A stretch of 18,293 nt of DNA from JBLHGU01 sp047615875 (GTDB lineage: Bacteria; Pseudomonadota; Gammaproteobacteria; Arenicellales; CAJQKF01), in the NCBI GenBank assembly GCA_047615875.1, contig JBLHGU010000102.1:1-18293 (forward strand), in the 5' to 3' direction. Both the position numbers and the translations under genes were made by a program. The notes below the pieces were generated by a model that was not told the origin of the DNA, ran no database searches, and saw only the letters and a list, made by a program, of their open reading frames with translations. This document shows, piece after piece, positions 7,004 to 14,623 of the stretch; position 1 is the first letter of the stretch, and the number at the start of each line of letters is the position of its first letter.

Positions 7004-8182
7004 CTAACCAGAAATTCGATTCTTTTTCCGTTGTTTCAAATCTTTCGAGGCACTCCAGAATCCACCATTGGATCCATCGATAAAATGCAAATGTTGATGT
7101 TTGCTTAGATCGTTCACCAGGCAAGTCATCAAAGCCTGGGGTGATTTAAAGCTGCCGAAGTCTATCTCTCCTTGCTCAAAATAGTTGTTTAACAACGCTT
7201 CAATGGAATTAATTTGTTCGCTAGTGCAATCAATCACAATTCTCAAAGTATCGTCCAGCCTGCAGTAGTCGCTGTTGGTACGCAGTTCCTCTCGATAAAT
7301 CGGTGCATCGTAATTACCACCTTTTAAATTTAACGTTTCGAGTACTAACTGTATAAAACTACCGATCAGAACCTCCAGAAAACGCTTAGCAAACGCCTTT
7401 CGCCCGCGAGTAGCCCTTGCCTCCATCACCAGGCCACGGGGCGGCCAGCGAAATTTCATGTTGGTCTCATCAACCGGGCTACAATTATTTAGATTTCCAC
7501 CGACAATTTCTGAAATCTCATCGAGTATTCTCTGAAAGATAGCAACCTGCTCCGCCGTTTTTCGATTAACTGGCTGCACTAAAATACAAACCATGAAACC
7601 GTTTCGAGACTGCAATGGTTCCCATCGACAGGATAAACCAGACAGATCAGGCAGACCATTAGGCTTAACGTCGGCAATTAAATAGTGGGAAGAGGTTTTA
7701 GCACTTTTTATCAAGTCTTCCGCCAGTTCAACACCACCACCTCGTATCAGCGCGACACTGTTGCCAGGGCTAAGCTCTAGGCGAGCAACCAGAATTTCTG
7801 AAGCCTGAGACACGATGTCTTGCACCGGCACCAGTCCTACTCGCATTTCGAGCGCAAACTGATCGCGGATCATCATCTGCACATTAACCAGTGCCTGCTT
7901 TACCTCTTGAACAGAGTCTGCGGGAATCAGGAGACTCGCACCATCACCGCCAAAACAAAACGGCAGATCCTGAGACCCAGCACTATTTAAAACCGCCGCT
8001 ACAACACATCCAGCAGCCATATTAACTTCCTTGTAGCGTCCTGAATTTACTGCCTCTGTCGAATCGACAATATCGGAAACAACAACTATCCAATTTTTTG
8101 GCACAGTTTGAAATGCAAGGGGATTAGAAATCTCCGAGAAATGTTTGATTGGGGTCAGATCAGGAAAGAAGGAATTTGTCAC
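7004..8182 (-). CDS. DUF3095 family protein, nucleotidyl-cyclase-like
   Basis: The product has 392 residues from a GTG start (8180-8182). It begins with the usual DUF3095 pattern: an aromatic N-terminus, then WIVVVSDIVDSTEAV with Asp37, GRYKEVN, and FCFGGDGAS with Asp80. These resemble the two metal-binding Asp sites of class III nucleotide cyclases, and both are kept. GLVPVQDI and LELSPGNSVALIRGGGVELA also fit. The C-terminal half (KFRWPPRGLVMEA, then GNYDAPIYREELRTNSDYCR) is typical of DUF3095. No cyclase activity is known to me for this family, so function stays open. It is convergent with the decayed repeat protein and divergent from mcl-mtkA-mtkB, sharing the AT-rich region between them. 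No strong Shine-Dalgarno sequence is visible. Confidence 0.85.
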   Translation of the reverse strand: MTNSFFPDLTPIKHFSEISNPLAFQTVPKNWIVVVSDIVDSTEAVNSGRYKEVNMAAGCVVAAVLNSAGSQDLPFCFGGDGASLLIPADSVQEVKQALVNVQMMIRDQFALEMRVGLVPVQDIVSQASEILVARLELSPGNSVALIRGGGVELAEDLIKSAKTSSHYLIADVKPNGLPDLSGLSCRWEPLQSRNGFMVCILVQPVNRKTAEQVAIFQRILDEISEIVGGNLNNCSPVDETNMKFRWPPRGLVMEARATRGRKAFAKRFLEVLIGSFIQLVLETLNLKGGNYDAPIYREELRTNSDYCRLDDTLRIVIDCTSEQINSIEALLNNYFEQGEIDFGSFKSPQALMTCLVNDLSKHQHLHFIDGSNGGFWSASKDLKQRKKNRISG

Positions 8183-8492
8183 AGAGTTGCTTAATCCAGT
8201 TTATTGCAGATATATAAATAACCCGAAAGACATTAATCCGCAACATGATTACTAAAGCTATCCAGTCAGCTCATTGGCAAAGTTCTCACATCATAATTTA
8301 TATGTTAAATATTATACATTATAATAAGTATTTACTTATGCATAAAATTAATAAATACAATTATTAACTTTTTAAAATTTCCCTAGAATTCAATTCATCC
8401 ATTAGCAGGCCATCTCGAACCAGAACAACCTGCCAGACCAATTAGTAATTTATTCAGGGGCTTTGTCAGCAAGCCCTGGGGAGAAACAGTAG
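8183..8492. promoter_or_regulatory. AT-rich divergent control region with a 16-bp palindrome
   Basis: This 310-base gap lies between the divergent DUF3095 and mcl genes and holds no gene. Its centre (about 8290-8390) is strongly A/T-rich, with several TATAAT-like boxes on both strands (for example 8320-8325). ATAAGTA (8324-8330) and TACTTAT (8333-8339) form a perfect inverted repeat with a 2-base centre, a good candidate operator for the malyl-CoA operon. GGGGAG at 8478-8483 is the ribosome-binding site of mcl. Confidence 0.5.
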
Positions 8493-9434
8493 ATGAGTCA
8501 CACCCAATATTCACCAGCCACACAAAGACTACAACGAAGTGAGTTAGCAGTGCCTGGGTCGAATCCCGCAATGTTTGAAAAAGCTGCTAACAGCAATGTA
8601 GATTATGTGTTTCTGGATCTGGAGGATGCTGTTGCGCCGGCAGACAAACTGCAGGCGCGTAAAAATATAATTCAGGCACTGCACGATATCGACTGGCGTA
8701 GTAAGGGTAAAACCATCTCGATCCGCATCAACAGTCTGGATACCCACTATATGTACCGAGACGTTGTTGATCTGGTGGAGCAGGCCGGTGACAAAATTGA
8801 TACTTTACTGATTCCAAAGGTTGGTGTCGCCGCTGATGTGTATATGGTTGACGCGATGTTAACTCAGATTGAAACCGCTAAAGGCTTCACGAATCGAATC
8901 GGCATTGAGGCACTCATTGAAATCACCCTGGGTATGGCAAATGTCGGCGAAATCGCGCGCTCCAGCCCGCGCATGGAGGCTTTGCATTTCGGCGTTGCCG
9001 ACTATGCTGCTAGTTGCCGGGCGCGAACCGTAAATATTGGTGGATTAAACCCGGATTATCCGGGTGATCAATGGCATCACGGCCTATCGCAAATGCTGGT
9101 AGCGTGTCGTGCCTATGGCGTCCGAGCCATTGACGGACCTTTCGGCGACTTTAATGATCCAGACGGATATATAGACGCCGCCCGCCGTGCAGCCGCATTG
9201 GGTTATGAGGGCAAATGGGCTATTCATCCTTCCCAAATTGCACTGGCCAACGATGTCTTCTCGCCTCCCGAAAAAGAAGTCGCCCATGCTCATGCAGTAC
9301 TTAAAGCGCTGGAAGAAGCTGCCGCCCAGGGTAAAGGCGCGGCACAACTAAATGGCCGGATGATTGATGCGGCCTCGGCACGAATGGCAGAAAACATTGT
9401 TAGCACTGCCAACGCAATTTCGGCCAGAACATAA
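8493..9434 (+). CDS. mcl: L-malyl-CoA/beta-methylmalyl-CoA lyase
   Basis: The product has 313 residues and belongs to the HpcH/HpaI-CitE superfamily. It cleaves malyl-CoA to acetyl-CoA and glyoxylate, and may also handle beta-methylmalyl-CoA. Family marks: RSELAVPGSNPAMFEKA, VDYVFLDLEDAVAP (acidic residues near the CoA and metal sites), SIRIN, DTLLIPKVG, IGIEALIEITLGMANV (metal-binding Glu), MEALHFGVADYAAS and GKWAIHPSQIALANDVFSP. ATG 8493 follows GGGGAG at a good distance. The next gene, mtkA, begins 33 bases after its stop. The neighbouring malate-CoA ligase genes settle the malyl-CoA assignment over citramalyl-CoA or citrate lyase. The cytoplasmic lyase completes conversion of malate to C2 units, as in the serine cycle. 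Confidence 0.92.
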   Translation: MSHTQYSPATQRLQRSELAVPGSNPAMFEKAANSNVDYVFLDLEDAVAPADKLQARKNIIQALHDIDWRSKGKTISIRINSLDTHYMYRDVVDLVEQAGDKIDTLLIPKVGVAADVYMVDAMLTQIETAKGFTNRIGIEALIEITLGMANVGEIARSSPRMEALHFGVADYAASCRARTVNIGGLNPDYPGDQWHHGLSQMLVACRAYGVRAIDGPFGDFNDPDGYIDAARRAAALGYEGKWAIHPSQIALANDVFSPPEKEVAHAHAVLKALEEAAAQGKGAAQLNGRMIDAASARMAENIVSTANAISART

Positions 9435-9467
9435 ATCTCCAAACATTCTAATCTTGAGGTCATAGCG

Positions 9468-10652
9468 ATGGACATTCACGAGTATCAGGCCAAAGATCTG
9501 CTAGCCGGATTCGGCATGCCAATCCCGAAAGGCGGCTTAGCGTACAGCCCCGAACAGGCGACTTATCGAGCCAAGGAGATTGGTGGTGACAGTTGGGTGG
9601 TTAAATCCCAGATTCATTCCGGCGCACGTGGAAAAGCCGGTGGTATAAAATTCTGTAAAGATGAGCATGAAGTGTTACAGGCAGCCGAAGAACTGCTTGG
9701 CAAACGATTGATTACCCATCAGACCGGTCCGCAAGGCAAGCTGGTTTATCGCCTATATATTGAGGAAGCTACTCCTATAGCCAGGGAGATCTACCTTGGT
9801 CTATTACTAGATCGCGCCAGCGAACGGGTGATGGTGGTGGCATCAGCGTCAGGTGGTATGGATATCGAGGAAGTTGCCGAAAAACACCCTGAATCAATCG
9901 TTAGAATTGGCATCGAACCCGCAGTTGGTATGCAAGCCTTCGAGGCACGGGAAATTGCTTTTGCACTAGGCATAGATGCGTCCCAGATTAGTCAGGCAGT
10001 AAAAACCATTATGGTGTGCTATCGGGCCTTCCGCGACCTTGATGCCACTATGGTTGAAATAAACCCTCTAGCAGTTACTGAAGATGGCCGTTTACTGGCA
10101 CTCGATGCCAAGATGGGCTTTGATGATAACGCGCTGTTTCGTCGTCAGAAGATCTCTGAATTGCGCGATAAATCACAGGAAGATCCACGCGAAATGATGG
10201 CGGCAGATCGGGGTCTTAGCTATGTCGGACTGGAGGGCAACATTGGTTGCATTATCAATGGTGCTGGTCTCGCCATGGCAACTATGGACATGATCAAACA
10301 TGCCGGTGGTGAACCGGCCAACTTTCTTGACATCGGCGGTGGTGCTTCTCCAGAGCGCGTTGCAAAAGCCTTCAATCTGGTGCTGTCAGACGATAAGGTT
10401 GAAGCCATACTGGTGAATATATTTGCCGGCATTAATCGCTGCGACTGGGTAGCCGAAGGTGTTATTCAGGCAATGACCAAACTCGATGTGAAGGTACCGG
10501 TAATAGTTCGCCTTTCTGGAACGAATGTGGACGAAGGCCGCAAGATTCTGGCGGAAAGTAATGTGCAATTAATTACCGCCGACACACTGGCAGAGGCTGC
10601 AGATAAAGCCGTGGCTGCCTGCTCTGGTTTGAACGATGTGGCTCAGGAATAA
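9468..10652 (+). CDS. mtkA: Malate-CoA ligase (malate thiokinase), beta subunit
   Basis: The product has 394 residues, close to SucC length. MtkA forms the ATP-grasp subunit that, with MtkB, makes malyl-CoA from malate, CoA and ATP. Visible marks: MDIHEYQAKDLLAGFGMPIP, VVKSQIHSGARGKAGGIK (ATP-grasp lysine region), THQTGPQGK, EINPLAVTEDGRLLALDAKM (metal-binding Asn/Asp) and INGAGLAMATMDMIKHAGG, then NFLDIGGGASPERV. Several stretches, such as IHSGARGKAGGIK followed by FCKDEHEV and DNALFRRQKI, fit MtkA better than succinyl-CoA synthetase. Location between mcl and mtkB agrees. GAGG at 9455-9458 is the ribosome-binding site. The operon looks richer in G+C than the flanking genes. Confidence 0.93.
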   Translation: MDIHEYQAKDLLAGFGMPIPKGGLAYSPEQATYRAKEIGGDSWVVKSQIHSGARGKAGGIKFCKDEHEVLQAAEELLGKRLITHQTGPQGKLVYRLYIEEATPIAREIYLGLLLDRASERVMVVASASGGMDIEEVAEKHPESIVRIGIEPAVGMQAFEAREIAFALGIDASQISQAVKTIMVCYRAFRDLDATMVEINPLAVTEDGRLLALDAKMGFDDNALFRRQKISELRDKSQEDPREMMAADRGLSYVGLEGNIGCIINGAGLAMATMDMIKHAGGEPANFLDIGGGASPERVAKAFNLVLSDDKVEAILVNIFAGINRCDWVAEGVIQAMTKLDVKVPVIVRLSGTNVDEGRKILAESNVQLITADTLAEAADKAVAACSGLNDVAQE

Positions 10653-10655
10653 AAA

Positions 10656-11546
10656 ATGAGTATATTAATCAACGAAAAAACACCAATTCTGGTTCAGGGT
10701 TTCACTGGACGTATCGGCACATTCCACGCCAATGACATGATCAACTATGGCACTAATATAGTCGGTGGTGTAACGCCTGGCAAAGGCAACAGCACTCACT
10801 TGGACAGACCCGTGTTTGATACGGTTAAGGATGCGGTTAAACAGACCGGCGCTGAGGCTAGTATCGTTTTCGTGCCGCCGCCGTTCGCAGCCGACGCCAT
10901 TATGGAAGCTGCAGATGCCGGCATTAAATATTGTGTTTGTGTTACAGATGGCATACCGGCCCAGGATATGATTCGCGTAAAGCGTTACATGCGTCGTTAT
11001 AAGAAAGCTGAACGTATGTGCCTGACGGGTCCAAACTGTGCCGGCACAATCAGCCCTGGCAAGGCTATGCTGGGGATCATGCCCGGGCATATTTATCAAG
11101 CAGGTAACATCGGCATCATAGGACGGTCGGGAACACTGGGCTACGAGGCTGCGTCGCAACTGAAAGCCAATGGCATTGGTGTTAGTACCAGTGTCGGTAT
11201 TGGTGGCGATCCAATCAATGGTAGCTCATTTCGCGATCACCTGGAGCGCTTCGAAGAAGATGACGAAACGTCAGCGATAATAATGATCGGTGAAATCGGC
11301 GGGCCCCAGGAAGCAGAGGCGGCACTCTTTGCAAAAGAGAATATGAGCAAACCGGTACTCGGTTATATCGCCGGATTGACGGCGCCAAAAGGACGCAGAA
11401 TGGGACACGCCGGTGCCATCGTCTCATCCTCGGGTGAATCTGCTGCGGAAAAGGTAGAAATTCTGCAGGAGTGCGGCGTTGGTGTGATTCTTAGACCATC
11501 GGAATTTGGCACTCGCACAGCCGAAATCCTCGCAAGAGCAAGCTAA
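10656..11546 (+). CDS. mtkB: Malate-CoA ligase (malate thiokinase), alpha subunit
   Basis: The product has 296 residues and carries the CoA-binding and phospho-histidine domains. Marks: ILVQGFTGRIGTFHANDMI, VGGVTPGKGNSTHL, VFVPPPFAADAIMEAADAGI, LTGPNCAGTISPGKAMLGIM, IGRSGTLGYEA, SVGIGGDPINGSSF, and the phosphorylated His251 in RRMGHAGAI. GRIGTFHA, GPNCAGTISPG and the RYMRRYKKAERM segment fit MtkB rather than SucD. The ATG lies 3 bases after the mtkA stop, with AGGA (10646-10649) as ribosome-binding site inside the end of mtkA, so the two subunits are probably made in equal amounts. It is the last gene of the unit; 28 bases separate it from the convergent anti-sigma-like gene, and no hairpin was found there. 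Confidence 0.93.
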   Translation: MSILINEKTPILVQGFTGRIGTFHANDMINYGTNIVGGVTPGKGNSTHLDRPVFDTVKDAVKQTGAEASIVFVPPPFAADAIMEAADAGIKYCVCVTDGIPAQDMIRVKRYMRRYKKAERMCLTGPNCAGTISPGKAMLGIMPGHIYQAGNIGIIGRSGTLGYEAASQLKANGIGVSTSVGIGGDPINGSSFRDHLERFEEDDETSAIIMIGEIGGPQEAEAALFAKENMSKPVLGYIAGLTAPKGRRMGHAGAIVSSSGESAAEKVEILQECGVGVILRPSEFGTRTAEILARAS

Positions 11547-11574
11547 AAATAATTAGACTTTGATATGATGTGTT

Positions 11575-12138
11575 CTAGACCTTCCAGGGCTTGAGCTGTA
11601 AGCAACGGCCTTGAAAGCTCAACGTAGCCTCATTGGGTTGTTCCGGGGAATCTGTCATGAGAAGCCGGCCGCTTTTTTTAATAGCCTGCCACTGGTCTTT
11701 CTTCAAATGCCAGGGCGAACCTTGTTTCGGCTCCGTGCCAATATAAGTCAGCACTTGGGTATCAATATGCTCCGCCCACAAATGCAAAGGTTGTAAAGCC
11801 TTTCGTGAATGCCGTTCGGACCATTGCATAACTAATCTAGAAGGGCTATGTTTGGTTTTTCCGTAAGCCAGAATCATAAATCGTACGTCATCGCTGTTTT
11901 TCGCCGCTGTCATAGCGGCTGCATAGTTAGCGGATAACGGTGTCGGGGTGAAGATTTGTTGATAATGAATACCTGCCATTTGATCCGCCACATGAGCAAC
12001 CGTCCGACTCAGTTCGGGATACCGCAATAAAAGCTTCTCCATTCGACGCCGTACTAAAGGTGTCATCACACCAACAACATACTGATGAGCCAGATGACGC
12101 ATTATCGCTGCATGTTGATACCTCAGTATTACAGGCAT
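11575..12138 (-). CDS. Anti-sigma factor-like protein (RskA-related), no membrane segment
   Basis: The product has 187 residues. The N-terminal part (MRHLAHQYVVGVMTPLVRRR, then MEKLLLRYPELSRTVAHVAD) matches the helical sigma-binding region of RskA-type anti-sigma factors (YVLGTL-RRRFERLL-DP). The C-terminal part (LHLWAEHIDTQVLTYIGTEP, then LLMTDSPEQPNEATLSFQG) resembles the RskA C-terminal beta domain (LWAL... LG... V-VSLEP-GG). RskA proteins normally have one transmembrane helix between these parts; none is visible, as the middle (SANYAAAMTAAKNSDDVRFM) is mostly polar. It overlaps the end of the sigma gene by 10 bases (12129-12138), the normal sigma/anti-sigma arrangement. It would hold the sigma factor inactive. 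The sigma gene is broken here, so this protein may lack its partner. Confidence 0.7.
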   Translation of the reverse strand: MPVILRYQHAAIMRHLAHQYVVGVMTPLVRRRMEKLLLRYPELSRTVAHVADQMAGIHYQQIFTPTPLSANYAAAMTAAKNSDDVRFMILAYGKTKHSPSRLVMQWSERHSRKALQPLHLWAEHIDTQVLTYIGTEPKQGSPWHLKKDQWQAIKKSGRLLMTDSPEQPNEATLSFQGRCLQLKPWKV

Positions 12139-12662
12139 GTTCGAAGCTCAATTAGTCCACGCCGCAACCAGGCTTTGATGGTGCCAAGAGGCAACTTCAA
12201 CTGCTCGGATAATTCTGAGTGCGTCAATCCGTAGACCAACGAAAGAAGTATGCTCTTACGACGCTCGGGCTTTAGTTGATCGAGACAATGGTGAATATTG
12301 CTAAAGTCGCTGGCTTGATTGCTAAGGCTCATCGTGTCGAGTAACGACTCGACATCCAGATCAATCATATCGGGCTGACTCTTAACCTGCCTGATTCGAT
12401 CCAGAGCCGTATTTCGAGCAATTACGCAACACCAACCCCAGGCGGAACAAAAACCGGATAACTTGCGGCTTTTTGCCAGATCTTGATAAAGGTATCCTGC
12501 AGCGCTTCTTCGGATTCATGCTTATCATTCAATATACGCAAGATTACACCGTGTAGTTTGGAACCGATCAGGTCGTACAGTCTCTTCAGTGCACGCTGGT
12601 CCTCGCACTGCACTCTGTACTCTGTACATAAGTCCATTAACCTGATCGTTCCAATCTTCCAT
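12129..12662 (-). pseudogene. ECF-type RNA polymerase sigma factor, disrupted by a 7-bp duplication and a frameshift
   Basis: Read on the minus strand, the gene starts best at ATG 12660-12662 (MEDWNDQVNGLMYRVQ). A tandem copy of ACTCTGT (plus strand 12612-12625) then shifts the frame; removing one copy gives MYRVQCEDQRALKRLYD, an exact-length match to sigma region 2. The frame continues with LHGVILRILNDKHESEEALQ and FIKIWQKAASY. Near 12456 it must shift again, by one added base, to read GFCSAWGWCCVIARNTALDR before region 4 (HCLDQLKPERRKSI, HSELSEQLKLPLGTIKAWLR). Without both repairs the frames end at stop codons. The product would be a SigK-like ECF factor for stress-responsive promoters, paired with the overlapping anti-sigma gene. 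Confidence 0.75.
12612..12625 (-). repeat. 7-bp tandem duplication (ACTCTGT x2) in the sigma gene
   Basis: Two direct copies sit at 12612-12618 and 12619-12625. Seven bases is not a multiple of three, so the duplication shifts the frame of the sigma factor between codons for MYRV and QCED. It is the kind of change made by replication slippage, and loss of one copy would restore that part of the gene. Confidence 0.7.
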
Positions 12663-12737
12663 ACTCACTTTAATATCCTGACAATTCTGAAGAAAATCCT
12701 AAGGTATAAATAAACAACCAATGAATCAACACTTTTA

Positions 12738-13145
12738 TTAGTAGTTTTTGTCGTTGCTGTCGTAGTTTCCGCTGCTATAACTACTAATCTTCTTTTTGTA
12801 TTTAGTGGCTACATGCCATACACCACCGACACCATCACCATTGGTATCACCGGGCTTGGCATCGGCTATCCAAGTATATAAAGGTTGCTTTTTATAAGAC
12901 CACTGCTGACCACCATCCTCTCTCGAAACTACTGAGTAGCCTCTGCTTTTATCGTCGTTCGTCGAAGCTAAATAGGGTTTCCAGCTCTGCGCACAAGCGT
13001 CATAGCAGGTGGAATTGCCATTTTCATCTGCCGCAAAAGTATATAGCGTCATGCCCTTGTCATTGGCCAGAATCTTGTTTCCAGCCTCAGCGACCGACAG
13101 TGTCGTTAATAGAACGGCGATAATAGTAATTGCGAATTTATTCAT
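12738..13145 (-). CDS. Secreted repeat protein with Yx(F/W/Y)xxD motif (COG4315 type)
   Basis: The product has 135 residues. It starts with a signal peptide (about 1-21, MNKFAITIIAVLLTTLSVAE) with no lipobox Cys. The family motif occurs twice: LYTFAADENG and LYTWIADAKPGD. Between them lies STCYDACAQSWKPY, a typical Cys-containing segment of this family, and GVGGVWHVA ends the second repeat. The tail is Ser/Tyr/Lys/Asp-rich (KKKISSYSSGNYDSNDKNY). Function is not established in this family. GGGAG at 13151-13155 (minus strand) is a good ribosome-binding site. It lies 75 bases upstream of the sigma start, in the same direction, and may be linked to the sigma/anti-sigma genes as a target; that is inference. 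Confidence 0.85.
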   Translation of the reverse strand: MNKFAITIIAVLLTTLSVAEAGNKILANDKGMTLYTFAADENGNSTCYDACAQSWKPYLASTNDDKSRGYSVVSREDGGQQWSYKKQPLYTWIADAKPGDTNGDGVGGVWHVATKYKKKISSYSSGNYDSNDKNY

Positions 13146-13393
13146 GCGTATCTCCCAGGGAGTGTATTGTTTAAAAACGTCGACAAAATTACCGACTTAA
13201 CTCCTAAGACGCATGGAAAGTGGTTTTGGATGCAGTGGACTAAAAATATTTTTCCTGGAGATAACCCGCAGTTAGCATTACCTGGCTCGCTATTTATTCA
13301 TTAAGAAAGACTCTATGGCTTGCTTATCGCCGGTTATTAGAACGACCTTATCTTGCAATCTACCCATATTTACTTCACTTTATAATTAATTAA

Positions 13394-13783
13394 TCAGGCA
13401 TCGGAAGATTGATAATTCAGCGTGCCAGCGGGGTACTTGGAGTAATAATCCAGAACAATATCTTCTACTTGTACAGTTATTTGCAAGTTGTCAGAAAGCT
13501 GGTCTTTATAAGACTGCGTGAGGTGTTCAAGACAGGCGTTGCCTATCTGTTGTTTTTGCTTTTTGCTACGACCTTCTACGAATTCGATATTCAAATGAAT
13601 AAAGGCGTTTTGATCTGCTCCATCGCCAACAAAATAGATATCTGCCACACGCGCTCGGCTCTTACAGTTGGCCAGCTTTATTCCGCCCATGTCATTGAGA
13701 ATTTTATGTAGCCCAACAAAACACTTTGCGAAGTCCGCCAGTGGCGGAATATTTGCTGAATACTCTAAAACGATATGCGGCAT
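13394..13783 (-). CDS. 5-carboxymethyl-2-hydroxymuconate isomerase-like protein
   Basis: The product has 129 residues, the usual CHMI length. MPHIVLEYSANI at the N-terminus gives the catalytic Pro2, which becomes the N-terminal proline after Met removal in the tautomerase superfamily. SRARVADIYFVGDGADQNAF, then IHLNIEFVEGRSKKQKQQIG, also matches HpaF/CHMI. Such enzymes catalyse keto-enol isomerisation in homoprotocatechuate degradation. No other gene of that pathway is in the window, so the real substrate may differ. It lies 57 bases downstream of the SDR gene, in the same direction, probably in one transcript. Confidence 0.85.
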   Translation of the reverse strand: MPHIVLEYSANIPPLADFAKCFVGLHKILNDMGGIKLANCKSRARVADIYFVGDGADQNAFIHLNIEFVEGRSKKQKQQIGNACLEHLTQSYKDQLSDNLQITVQVEDIVLDYYSKYPAGTLNYQSSDA

Positions 13784-13840
13784 GAAGACTCTTCTAATCT
13801 ATTCTTCGTTAAACCTGGAACTTACAATTACCGAAAATTG

Positions 13841-14593
13841 CTACCACTTGCCAACGGTAGCGCCACCCTCGATAGGTAACGCTATACCAGATATAAAATC
13901 CGCATCAGATGACGCAAGATACAACACCGCAGCCGCAATTTGGGCGGTCGTACCAATTCGTCCTAATGGATAGGCATTGTTTTGCTGACGAATGCCTTCA
14001 TCCTCGTCCCCATCTATAGCAAACCCTGTTCGGGTCATATCCGTTTCCACCACGCCAGGGCAAATGGCATTGACACGAATCGTCGGAGCCAGTTCCATTG
14101 CCATAGAGCGGGTTAAATTAACAACAGCCCCTTTGGAAGCACAATAGGCACTGGTATTAGGATAGCCATTAATTCCTGATTCCGAGGCTATATTGATAAT
14201 GTTACCAGCCGATTTTCGCAATGATGGAATAGCAAACTTAGTGCAAAATTGCACACTCTTTACGTTCGCATTCATAACAGCATCCCAATGGTATTCGTCC
14301 ATTTCTTCAATGCTGTCCTTATGGAAAATGCCAGCATTATTTACAAGCACATCCAGACCCCCAAGGCCTTCAATAGCCAATTCCAACGCCGCTTTACATC
14401 CCATTACCGTAGAAACATCCCCCGGCGCGGCGATCAGTTCAGCAGAATACTTTAGAATAGCCGCAGCTACAGATTCTTCAGTGCGCCCGTTAACTGCCAC
14501 CCTTGCACCCGCATCAAGAAAGGCTTCCACACACGCGGCACCAATTCCACGGGTGCCACCGGTAACCAAAACTGTTTTATTAGAAAATCCCAT
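13841..14593 (-). CDS. SDR family NAD(P)-dependent oxidoreductase
   Basis: The product has 250 residues, a classical short-chain dehydrogenase. It has the cofactor motif TGGTRGIG (residues 11-18), NNAG (85-88), Asn110, catalytic Ser137, and Tyr150/Lys154 in SAYCASKGAVV. ICPGVVETDMT and PLGRIGTTAQIAAAVLYLAS are typical of FabG-like members. Arg37 in VNGRTEESV at the end of the second strand suggests NADP(H). The substrate cannot be told. AGGA upstream of the ATG (minus strand, near 14602-14605) is a good ribosome-binding site. It lies 30 bases after the DUF4864 gene and upstream of the CHMI-like gene. Confidence 0.92.
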   Translation of the reverse strand: MGFSNKTVLVTGGTRGIGAACVEAFLDAGARVAVNGRTEESVAAAILKYSAELIAAPGDVSTVMGCKAALELAIEGLGGLDVLVNNAGIFHKDSIEEMDEYHWDAVMNANVKSVQFCTKFAIPSLRKSAGNIINIASESGINGYPNTSAYCASKGAVVNLTRSMAMELAPTIRVNAICPGVVETDMTRTGFAIDGDEDEGIRQQNNAYPLGRIGTTAQIAAAVLYLASSDADFISGIALPIEGGATVGKW

Positions 14594-14623
14594 TGGCGGT
14601 TCCTGGTTTGTAATAGGTCAAAA

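Noticed and set aside
10665..11159. 164-codon minus-strand frame opposite mtkB
   Set aside because: It lies fully inside a strongly conserved gene on the other strand, and its protein has no recognisable features.
11927..12151. 74-codon minus-strand frame (Ser/Cys-rich) over the start of the anti-sigma gene
   Set aside because: It overlaps the anti-sigma frame, which has family support; composition is that of a shadow frame.
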